NCBI GenBank assembly: GCA_031269415.1
Contig: JAISZF010000086.1
Location: 1 to 15,262, forward strand
Length of the DNA: 15,262 bases
Direction: 5' to 3'
Source of the DNA: Clostridiales bacterium
GTDB taxonomy: Bacteria > Bacillota > Clostridia > Lachnospirales > WQUN01
The notes beneath the pieces were generated by a model. The model was not told where the DNA came from. It ran no database searches and saw only the letters and a program-made list of their open reading frames with translations. The position numbers were made by a program, and so were the translations under genes. Below, one piece after another: positions 1-7,900 of the stretch. The first letter of the stretch is position 1; every line of letters begins with the position of its first letter.

Positions 1-526
1 CCTGAATCGGGTAGTACAAAAACTTCCTGGGGTTTATGATGTCAACCTTGGGGCTTATAAGTTGCTCTACCGGCGGGAATTCTTTCGCGTCATAGAGTCT
101 TTTAAGCCGACCGTTTTCAAAGTCTTCCAGCATGACGGGCCAGGTGTTTTCGCATTCGCCAATCATCGCGACGTCACAGTGCGCCAGAACCTCCTCGGTC
201 ATAACGGCGGCGTGTATGCCGCCTATGATCACCGTCTTTCCGCGTTTACGGAATTCCCCGGAGATCTCATAAGTGCGAATCGCCTGGACAGTCATGCAGG
301 TTATAACTACCAAGTCCGCGTCGGATTCGTAATCAATTTCATCGACATCCTCGTCGATATACTGGAATGTATATTTTTCCGGCGTAAGCGCGGCGATAAT
401 CATACCCACTAATTTTGGTATAAAGGCGGAGCGGCCGCCCCAAATGGCCTTCATCAATTTTGAGTCATACGGCCTGACGCCCAACGCGCTTTCCATGACA
501 GGGTTAATAAACAATATTTTACTCAA
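1..526 (-). CDS. Cobalamin-binding radical SAM protein, N-terminal part (cut by left edge)
   Basis: Open frame of about 175 codons from a TTG start at 526 to the window edge with no stop. It begins (M)SKILFINPVMESALGVRP, and the middle shows the alternating pattern of a B12-binding Rossmann domain (roughly residues 60-140: DADLVVITCMTV, then TVIIGGIHAAVMTEEVL, then DVAMIGECENTWPVMLEDF). This pattern is characteristic of the N-terminal domain of B12-binding radical SAM enzymes. The CxxxCxxC iron-sulfur motif would lie beyond the window, so the radical SAM half is inferred from family knowledge. The TTG start is supported by a GGGAGG sequence 8 bases upstream and by the same start in the decayed paralogue next door. 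The TTGA start overlaps the TGA of the upstream frame by 4 bases, implying translational coupling. Such enzymes catalyse methylations, cyclisations or rearrangements. Here it sits at the end of a lipid/polyketide operon and is probably a tailoring enzyme; its substrate is unknown. Confidence 0.8.
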   Translation of the reverse strand, partial: MSKILFINPVMESALGVRPYDSKLMKAIWGGRSAFIPKLVGMIIAALTPEKYTFQYIDEDVDEIDYESDADLVVITCMTVQAIRTYEISGEFRKRGKTVIIGGIHAAVMTEEVLAHCDVAMIGECENTWPVMLEDFENGRLKRLYDAKEFPPVEQLISPKVDIINPRKFLYYPIQ

Positions 527-529
527 GAA
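502..529 (-). repeat. 28-bp direct repeat, copy at start of intact radical SAM gene
   Basis: Positions 502-529 match 994-1021 at 26 of 28 bases by direct comparison. The repeat covers the TTG start and the first eight or so codons (SKILFIN) of both radical SAM frames. It marks the two genes as paralogues, or as ends homogenised by recombination. Confidence 0.8.
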
Positions 530-1018
530 GGTATCCTCCCTATGAGAGTCGAATTTTCCGCGGGGTCAGCGCTCCTGGACACTAACCAGGTAAATTCATG
601 CCGTCGCATAATCCACAGAATCGTTTTAAAATCGTGTGTTTTTGGGTTAAAGGCGGCCCAAAAAACAAAATTCGCGTAATCCGGCAAGCCTACGGTTAAC
701 AGCCTAAGGCCCATTATTACCAACATAATCCTTTCACCCGCGGTCACAGGACTCTTATGATTCCATGTGCCGTAATTCAAGAACTTTTGAAGCTGTTTCT
801 TCATAAACGCGAAGTCCAGAGCCCTTTGCCCCACCCAGGCAAGTCCTTGATTCAGTTGATCCGCGCGCATATTCTTCGGCGTATACACACAGCACCAAGA
901 ATTTTAGAGAAAATGGCTGGGATTAAAGATTCGGCTTTTTATACGCTCGTACACTCTGGTCTGCGGGTAAGGCGTCAGCGCGCTGAATATGTAGGTTTAT
1001 AAACAATATCTTACTCAA
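523..1018 (-). pseudogene. Internally deleted B12-binding radical SAM gene (remnant)
   Basis: The 5' end at 1018 starts TTG with (M)SKILFINLHIQRADALP, nearly the same opening as the radical SAM gene downstream, but reaches a TAA after about 31 codons (near 923). A second open piece in another frame covers 888-523 (121 codons from a GTG with no visible ribosome binding site). It starts YTPKNMRADQLNQGLAWV and looks like the C-terminal helical region that follows the radical SAM barrel in B12-binding radical SAM proteins. The two pieces total about 150 residues, against roughly 450-500 for the family. The B12 core and the whole cysteine-motif barrel are therefore missing, so a large internal deletion plus frame loss fits better than a single sequencing error. 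A weak AAGGGG sits about 9 bases before the TTG, and the PKS gene ends 21 bases upstream. The C-terminal piece might still be translated as a small protein, but I see no support for a function. Confidence 0.65.
535..540 (-). promoter_or_regulatory. Ribosome binding site for the TTG-started radical SAM gene
   Basis: GGGAGG on the minus strand, 8 bases before the TTG at 526. It is the best Shine-Dalgarno match near this gene and decides the non-ATG start. It lies inside the 3' end of the decayed upstream frame. Confidence 0.7.
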
Positions 1019-1021
1019 GAA
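994..1021 (-). repeat. 28-bp direct repeat, copy at start of decayed radical SAM gene
   Basis: Partner of 502-529, in the same orientation and offset by 492 bases. The identity ends abruptly after the first codons: the next residues are LHIQRAD here and PVMESAL in the other gene. Confidence 0.8.
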
Positions 1022-1039
1022 CAGATTCCCCTTGAAACA

Positions 1040-4000
1040 CTATTCGGTCCACCCTATCATATACTCCATACCTTTCGTATACTCGGCGCCCTTCATATAC
1101 TCCGAGTCTTTCATATGTTCAGCGTTAATCTTAAAAGTCCGAACGCGATCATCTCCGATAAGCAGGGTGTTTCCTTCCACGGCGCGAACCTCAAACTGTT
1201 TCGTGCCGCCTTTCAGGCCATAGCCCGTCTTTTTGGCGCTGGCTTCTTTGGCCACCCAAAAACGGATGGCGGCGTCCGGGCTGTCAAGCCCATTTATCAG
1301 TTCACGCTCTTTTTCCGTAAAGGCCGTTTCCAGAAAACTCTCGGATTTCTCCTCTATTATTTCCAAATCAATACCAACGGGTTCGTTCGCCGCAATCGCG
1401 ACCGCCGCGTATCCCTTATGCGATATAGACACGCTCAGGCAATCCACTTTCTCGGCGGCGTTCCCGTATCCATGTACAGTCGGCATACCGTTTTCGTCAT
1501 GCGAAGAGTAGAACTCAACAGGATACATCAGATCGCCGCTGGATACGTGTGAACGCACAGCGTCTTTCAAAGCGATACGGCTGAGCAGATATTCCCTTTT
1601 GCCCTTTGAGGATTTCAATCTCTCAAACGTTTCGCGCTCCGAACCGCACAGGTATCGCCTCCGCAGCATGAACAGAGTATTTTCGGGATGGTCGGTCATG
1701 ATAAAGAACACGCCCGGCGCGATCATCTCCGCCAATGTGTAATACTGCGGCCGCAGGATCACGTTCCATACACGGGGGATGTTAAAGAAACGCTGAAACA
1801 TGTAGTCGCGCGCCGTGCCCCAAATCTTGCCGCCACGCTTTATAACCATACCTCCGGTGATCACGCTGTCCGTAATGTTTGTTACCATTGTCGTAAGGTC
1901 AAAAAGCCCTTCCTGATCGAAGATGTCACCGTAAAAAGTCATCTCTTTCATGAGTATCGGGAAGCAAATCGTATTCTCCGTTTGGGTCAGATGGAGGAAG
2001 AGCCCGATCTGCTGCGATATGGCGTCCAGCAGGGAACCCTTGCCCGCCTGCTGTTCCGCTGCGCTCTGCATGCCCCGTTCACAAACCCTGATCTGCTCGC
2101 GGTTGGAAAAATAGCTCGGCCCGTGAAAACTGAATTTATCATATAACTGCGAGATCGAATACTTTTCCTCTGTAAGCTTGGCGCCGATGTTGATTTCTCC
2201 CTTGTATTCCTCGGGCGGCTCCGGCCATGAGTCCGCGAAAGTACACTCGGCTTTGCCGTATTCACCCATCGAGAGTTCCAGAGCGTCCTGCCTGATCCAC
2301 CTGCCCTTTACGATCGTCTCAAAGGGTTTCTCGAGGCCGACCCACTTGTACACCGACATGTTGCCTATACGTATAAGTTTCTCTCCGGGCGCGCGCTTCA
2401 GCGCGAGTTCAGCGAATAATTCTATAAGCATACCGAACGGCACAACTGGATTCAAATCCTCGGAGATCGGCCAACCCTCCGGCTGCCGTATAATGGAGTG
2501 ATCCAACAGATAGGGATGATCCTCCAGCTTCAGGCGCAACATCTCCTGGAAGGTTTCGCCGGCTCTCGATCTAGGCCGCCGCTCGTTCGCGCCGCGTCCG
2601 GTTATGGCAGAAGTCCGCGCGCCTAATACAGATCTCCGATGTTCAAACAGCTTGGTAAGTTCGCGCTGAACCTCTATCGCGCCGCGGATGTTTTCATCGG
2701 CGGCGGCCGCCACGGGATTGGCGGAAGGACGCGAGATCGTTTCGGTAAGCGCCGTCCCCGGTCCCGACGGGCCGTACCTTTGCCGAATCACCTCATGCAT
2801 CTCTGGCAGCTCCGTCATCAGCGGCACGCCGCGCGGGAGTATCAGCAGGCTGTGCTCGACGCGATACTGCGGTTTAACGCCCATGAAAGCGGGATCCGCC
2901 CGCCGTCCCTCTATGAACAGCAGAGCCATGCAGCGTCGTATTTGATCAGCCCCGCCGCGCGTTTTAACGCCGGTCGCTATCACTCCGAATTCTTTGCCTT
3001 TCAGAATATTCTCAATATTTTCGATAAGGCTGCCGACTCCGATTTGAATAAATACCTTAGCTTTATGTTCGTCGTAAAGCCTTTGGATTTCTTCCGTTGT
3101 GACTGCCGTGATATATTCAATATCGGCTTCGACGCCAAGTTTTTCGAGAGCCGCCTTGCCGATCCACCGCGTGAATTCCGCGGCGGACACGCTGCCGCGA
3201 TCTTCCGCGAAATCCTGAATACGCGGCAGATCCAATATCTCGCTGATACTCTCCGTTTCCGCCTCAATATCGGAATTCGAAAACAGATAAACAATCCTGC
3301 CTCCGTCTGTGAGCATAGGGCGGTTTGTAAACCAGATGTCTCCTTCCCCGCGGCAAGGCGCGTCATTCTTTACGATCTCTATGGCCTGACGGATACGTGC
3401 CTCGTCCGGATCGAAAAGCGCAAGACGGTAATCGCCGCCAGTATCGGTATAATCCCCTGTTTCCAGTTTCGCGATCATTGCCGGCCCGTCGATCGCGGAG
3501 ATCGTCAGCGCCTCGCCCAGATAAGGTTTCGGGCGTTTTTTAGGCTGGCCCGCTTCGGGCTCGTACGGAGTCATTATGGCGTGCGCGTTGACGCCGCCGA
3601 ATCCGAAGGCGTTTACCCCGGCTACCAACGGAATCAACTCGCCGTCCCAGTCAATGAGTTGCTGCGGCGGCATAAAGCGCGACTCGTACATCGCGTCCAG
3701 AGGATCCTCGCAGTGGAGCGTCGGCGGAATTTTACGCCAATACAACGCGAGCGCGGTTTTGATAATTCCAATCATTCCGGCGGCGGGCATCGCGTGCCCG
3801 ATGTTGGATTTAACGGATCCGACGTAGGCGCGCGGCCGCGTATTATCGCCAAAAAAGTTCTTTAAAGTTGTAAGTTCAATCCGATCGCCCACGATTGTGG
3901 CGGTGCCGTGAGCTTCCACATAACCGATCCGTTCCGGATCCATCTTTGCTTTTCTCCACGCTTGCTCCAGCGCGCGTGTCTGTCCGTCGGTGGAAGGAAC

Positions 4001-4948
4001 CATTACATGGGCGGACGCGCCGTCGCTGCAAACGGCGGTTTCTTTTATCACAGCGTAGATTCGGTCGTCGTCCTCCATCGCTTTTCGCAGCGTTTTAAGC
4101 ACGACGAACCCGCAGCCCTGACCAATCAATAATCCGTCGGCGCTTTTGCTGAAAGGAGCGATAACCTGTTTATGCGACATAGCGCCGAGTATATCAAACG
4201 CGCCCCAAAACATTGGGCTGTGTCCGCCGTGCATTCCCCCCGCGACCGCGACGTCGCACTGACCGTCACGGAGGAGTTGGATCGAATGATGTATCGCCAC
4301 GATTCCGCTGGAGCAAGCCGCGTCAATCGTGTAAGCAGGGCCGTGCATATCGAAACGGTTTGCGACGAGCGAAGCTACGAGGTTGGGCATAGAGCCGATC
4401 ATCATATCCGGCTGATAGCGGCCGTGTTTAGTTTGATACGCTTTTTTTACCTTCTCAAGATCCTCGTCCGTGAGATCCGGCAGCACGGATTTAAGCAGCT
4501 CCGTAAACTGCCGCGACATGCGTATGATCTCCAGACTGCGCAGCGGGATTGTGCCGGAGAAATTGCCTTTGCCTATAATCATGCTGCAATTTTGCAGCGA
4601 GATATTCTTTTCAAAAATGCCGGCGTCAATCAGCGCCTGCTCCGCGCCCGCCAGCGAAACGAGCTGATCGGGATCGGTTCCGCCGGCGGTGACAGGCATT
4701 ATGCCGTACCGGAACGGATCCAATTTGAACATCTTGGAGAATCCGCCCCGTTTACAGTAAAACTTGTCAATGCCGTTAGGCTCTCCGTTGAAATGATACG
4801 GCTCAATAACATCCTCCGGGGCGTCGGTTATAAAATCGCCGCCCCGCGCTATTCCCTGCCAAAACTCGTCAACGCTTTCTCCCGCCGGGCAGTAGACGGA
4901 GATTCCAACAATGGCGATATCATTATTATCCATCTTCATCTCACCCAT
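1040..4948 (-). CDS. PUFA/iterative-PKS-type synthase: KS - AT relic - DH - phosphopantetheinyl transferase
   Basis: 1302-residue multidomain protein. Ketosynthase at about 6-460 with a complete triad: Cys212 in DAACSSG, His347 in EAHGT, His385 in SNIGH. It is therefore a true condensing domain, not a chain-length factor. Residues about 550-690 look like the two ends of an acyltransferase (GRIVYLF at the start, FIQIGVGSLIENIENILKG at the end) with the catalytic GHSxG middle missing. A double-hotdog dehydratase covers about 800-1080, with candidate catalytic His817 (LLDHSI) and Asp975 (LLDAISQQ). A Sfp-type PPTase covers about 1090-1272: GIDLE (Asp1194, Glu1196) and the WVAKEASAKK signature (Glu1235, Lys1239). 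The last 30 residues are a six-residue repeat tail. It lies 2 bases after the larger synthase and probably forms a complex with it, supplying dehydration and loading phosphopantetheine onto the partner's ACP. The sixth codon (ATG at 4933), with GGTGAG 6 bases upstream, is a likely true start. DH-PPTase C-termini are known in enediyne PKSs. Confidence 0.9.
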   Translation of the reverse strand: MGEMKMDNNDIAIVGISVYCPAGESVDEFWQGIARGGDFITDAPEDVIEPYHFNGEPNGIDKFYCKRGGFSKMFKLDPFRYGIMPVTAGGTDPDQLVSLAGAEQALIDAGIFEKNISLQNCSMIIGKGNFSGTIPLRSLEIIRMSRQFTELLKSVLPDLTDEDLEKVKKAYQTKHGRYQPDMMIGSMPNLVASLVANRFDMHGPAYTIDAACSSGIVAIHHSIQLLRDGQCDVAVAGGMHGGHSPMFWGAFDILGAMSHKQVIAPFSKSADGLLIGQGCGFVVLKTLRKAMEDDDRIYAVIKETAVCSDGASAHVMVPSTDGQTRALEQAWRKAKMDPERIGYVEAHGTATIVGDRIELTTLKNFFGDNTRPRAYVGSVKSNIGHAMPAAGMIGIIKTALALYWRKIPPTLHCEDPLDAMYESRFMPPQQLIDWDGELIPLVAGVNAFGFGGVNAHAIMTPYEPEAGQPKKRPKPYLGEALTISAIDGPAMIAKLETGDYTDTGGDYRLALFDPDEARIRQAIEIVKNDAPCRGEGDIWFTNRPMLTDGGRIVYLFSNSDIEAETESISEILDLPRIQDFAEDRGSVSAAEFTRWIGKAALEKLGVEADIEYITAVTTEEIQRLYDEHKAKVFIQIGVGSLIENIENILKGKEFGVIATGVKTRGGADQIRRCMALLFIEGRRADPAFMGVKPQYRVEHSLLILPRGVPLMTELPEMHEVIRQRYGPSGPGTALTETISRPSANPVAAAADENIRGAIEVQRELTKLFEHRRSVLGARTSAITGRGANERRPRSRAGETFQEMLRLKLEDHPYLLDHSIIRQPEGWPISEDLNPVVPFGMLIELFAELALKRAPGEKLIRIGNMSVYKWVGLEKPFETIVKGRWIRQDALELSMGEYGKAECTFADSWPEPPEEYKGEINIGAKLTEEKYSISQLYDKFSFHGPSYFSNREQIRVCERGMQSAAEQQAGKGSLLDAISQQIGLFLHLTQTENTICFPILMKEMTFYGDIFDQEGLFDLTTMVTNITDSVITGGMVIKRGGKIWGTARDYMFQRFFNIPRVWNVILRPQYYTLAEMIAPGVFFIMTDHPENTLFMLRRRYLCGSERETFERLKSSKGKREYLLSRIALKDAVRSHVSSGDLMYPVEFYSSHDENGMPTVHGYGNAAEKVDCLSVSISHKGYAAVAIAANEPVGIDLEIIEEKSESFLETAFTEKERELINGLDSPDAAIRFWVAKEASAKKTGYGLKGGTKQFEVRAVEGNTLLIGDDRVRTFKINAEHMKDSEYMKGAEYTKGMEYMIGWTE
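1061..1114 (-). repeat. 18-bp in-frame tandem repeat encoding the C-terminal tail of the synthase
   Basis: Three adjacent 18-base units (1061-1078, 1079-1096, 1097-1114) encode TKGMEY, MKGAEY and MKDSEY in turn. Degenerate flanking units lie at 1115-1132 (KINAEH) and 1043-1060 (MIGWTE). They follow the PPTase fold directly and run to the stop codon, forming a charged, tyrosine-rich tail. Consensus: (M/T)-K-(G/D)-x-E-Y. Confidence 0.85.
4940..4945 (-). promoter_or_regulatory. Ribosome binding site favouring an internal start for the KS-DH-PPTase gene
   Basis: GGTGAG lies 6 bases before the ATG at 4933 (protein start MDNNDIAIVG). The first possible ATG (4948), 2 bases after the upstream stop, has no comparable site, so translation may begin five codons later than the longest frame. 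Confidence 0.5.
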
Positions 4949-4950
4949 CT

Positions 4951-7900
4951 TCAGCTGAAGACTCTTTCCAGAAGATCAGCCGCCGTCTCTTCGTCGCTGG
5001 CGATTGCCAGTACGGTAGACTCGTCCCGATACTTCAATTCTCTTACAAGGAATTCACTGCCCGTCTCCAAATCAATGAACATAATCCCCTTCTTGCGGAA
5101 TTCGGCTTCAAGGGCGCTGTCGATCATGCCCGCGCCTCTCCACGGACCCCAGTTGACGGCGACTACCTTCAGGCCGGGGTTCTGTTGTTTTAAGATTCGC
5201 GCCGTAATGTTCAGCACGCTGTTGCCGGCCGCGTAGTCGCACTGGCCGCCGTTGCCGAAAGCAGCCGAGATGCTGCTGAACAGAACAAGCAATTTGAGAT
5301 CCGGCAGAAGCTCGCTCAATATGGTCTTCATCGGCAGTGTTTTCGTATGATAGACGCGCGCGAAGGATTCGGCGTCCTTGTTGCGGAAGAGTTTATCCTC
5401 CAGTATACCCGCCGCGTGTATGACGCCGTCTATCGCCCCGTAACGCCGCTTTATATCCGACAGCGCGGCTGTAAACGTCTCCGCGTCCGTCACGTCGGCC
5501 TGAATATATTCCGCTTTCCCTCCGGCTTGCTCAATCATCGCCACGGAAGCCGCGATCCTGCCCGACTTGAATATACGCTTCGCCTTTGCTTCAATCTCCC
5601 TTGGCTGTTTCATGCCTTCCTGCTCTATCAGGTAACGGCGAATCTCGTCAATTGCCCCAAACGCGGGGTATTGCTCCGATTCCACGGAGGAACGGCCCAT
5701 CAATATGTAACGGCAGGGTATTTCCTTTGCCATGCGCGCCACAACATGCGGCGTGATGCCCTGAGCGCCTCCCAGAACCACTACGACAGAGTTTTCGTCC
5801 AGCGCCTGGCGCTGTTCTTCGTCACTCCCGGTTTCCACCGTGTCGATCTTAGGAAGGGTCCAGAAACGCTCCCCGCTTCGGTAGTATATCTCCGGGATGA
5901 GGTCGGTGGTCGTCAATTCGTCCATAACGATACCCGCAAAGGTCTCCGGGTCGAAAATGGTTTCAAACGCCGCGGATCTAAAGAATTTCTCAGGATATTC
6001 GTGGATCAGCGTTTTCAAGAAACCCGAATAGCCGTCAGGCGGGTCGGAAATATTCCCGGCTTCCAAAGCCGCGGCCGCCGCGTCGTCCAACACAAGCACT
6101 CGCTGAAGTTTTTCCATGTCCGCTTGTTTTAACATCTTAAACAAATCAAATATGTTATAACGGTTCGTTCCGCGAGATGAATTTATCAGGATCAGGCCGT
6201 CGCAGTCCGTCAGACAGGCGTCTTCCGCGTCTTCAATGATATACGCGTCAGCTCCGGCGTTTCTCAGCGAGTCGGCTGCCTGCCAGGCAAGGCCGTCGCC
6301 GTCGTTTGTCACCGCGAAGGTTTTTCCCTTGACACTATTCAGATCTTTCTCTTCTATCGGTCGAGCCGTATCCGACAGCGCCAACCGTACTACGCCTGTT
6401 TCCGGTTTCTCCGGCTTTATGTCGCTGAGATCCGCGACAATCTTAGCGCCGGTAAACTCGGCGGCGGGTTCGGCCGTCAGCGTGCCGTCAGCGGCGGCTT
6501 GGGCAAGCTGCTCGATCCATTCGGTAAGATCCTTGAATTTCTTGATGGAGATCATCTTTTCAAAGAGCATCATGTCCATGCCTTCAGCGTCTATTTCAGG
6601 CATTTTGACCTTTTCGCTCAACCCGGCGACAATATCCATCTTTTTAATGGAATCTATGCTCAGATCCGCTTCAAAATCCATCTCCGGATCCAGCATCTCA
6701 AGCGGATACCCTGTTTTTTCGCTGACAGTTTCCAGAATAATGCTCAGCAGTTCATCCGTTGTAAGCGACAGGATGTCGGGCAATTCACGGGCTTCCGCCT
6801 GTTCGGGCAAGGCGTCCTCAACGATCATATCCATCGGCGTTTCATTCTCGAACATTTCGGGTAATTCGAACCGTCTGCGCGCGCCACCGGTTCCAAACGC
6901 GGTTTCAGGCGCGCCTAAATACCCCAGTACCACATCGCGCTGATCCTGTATCATGGCGTTCATATTATCCAAATATGACATCATGATCCGCTCCATGCTT
7001 ATATCCGGAAAACTCTTTTTCAATTCGTTCAGCGAAAGCACACCCTCAACAGGTTTCCAGGCATGTGACGGCAATTCGCCGTTTTCCGGTGTGGCCGCTC
7101 GCCCGTCGATATTCCATATAATTCCGTTTTTCTTATTGGCTATCGGTTCCTCAACATTCAACATAACAGCTTCTCTGCCTTCAAATAATTTTTCTATATT
7201 AAACATCCTTCCGGTGGAGATATATTTCGCCAACCCATGGAGGAAGAATGTCAGGCCTTCCGTCCCGCCCCGCTCCGTTTGGATGGTCGCGATCTCTTTG
7301 CCCTTCAATATATCGGAAGCCAGTTTCATGAGCGCCCCTCCGGGCCCTGCCTCAACAAAGACCGCCGCCCCGGCTTCGCTCATTTTTATAATCTCTTCGG
7401 CGAAACGCACCGGCTTAATGAGATGCTCCGCGAGATGTTCCTTTATTTCGTCGGCTGAGGACGTATAGATTCCCGCGTCCGTATTGGACCATACCGGGAA
7501 CTCCGGCGCTTTGAACCCAACTTCCCGCAGCGCGGCGGCGAAATCGGTGTCGGCGCCCTTAACCAGCGGACTGTGGAAAGCGCACGCGACGTTCATTACA
7601 CTGGCTGAAACGCCAACGGCTTCGGCTTTCTCCAAGAAAGCGTCTATTCCGGCGCTCGTTCCCGCCACTACCGTTTGCCTCGGCGCGTTGAAATTCACGG
7701 CCCAGACGTTTGTTTCACCGTCAAGCAGTTTCTCAAGAGTCTCCGCGTCTGTAAAAACAGCGGCCATACGGCCGGGATCCTCCCCAACGGCGGACAGGAT
7801 AGCCTCAGCCCGGACGTGGCTCAGGCCGGGCAGCTCATTCGCGTCAAAAGCACCTGAGAAACACAGCGCGGGGAGTTCGCCGTAACTGTGGCCGGCGGCC

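Noticed and set aside
523..888. A stand-alone 121-residue protein from the GTG at 888
   Set aside because: No ribosome binding site at the GTG, and the content resembles only the C-terminal part of a radical SAM protein; treated as part of the pseudogene.
1019..1039. Possible terminator or promoter between the PPTase gene and the radical SAM remnant
   Set aside because: Only 21 bases with no inverted repeat or T-run; just a weak purine-rich ribosome binding site is present.
1043..1132. CRISPR-like repeat array
   Set aside because: The repeats are contiguous 18-base in-frame units without spacers and encode a hexapeptide; they are coding tandem repeats.
2639..3865. Long open frame (408 codons) on the plus strand
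   Set aside because: It lies wholly antisense to the KS-AT relic region of the smaller synthase, whose frame has clear conserved motifs. The plus-strand translation shows no recognisable domain and is rich in Arg/His, as expected of a shadow frame.
4172..5236. Open frame of 354 codons on the plus strand
   Set aside because: Antisense to the KS active-site region of the smaller synthase and the end of the larger one, crossing their junction. No family resemblance; a GC-driven shadow.
5347..6132. Open frame of 261 codons on the plus strand
   Set aside because: Antisense to the ketoreductase domain, whose catalytic motifs are intact on the minus strand.
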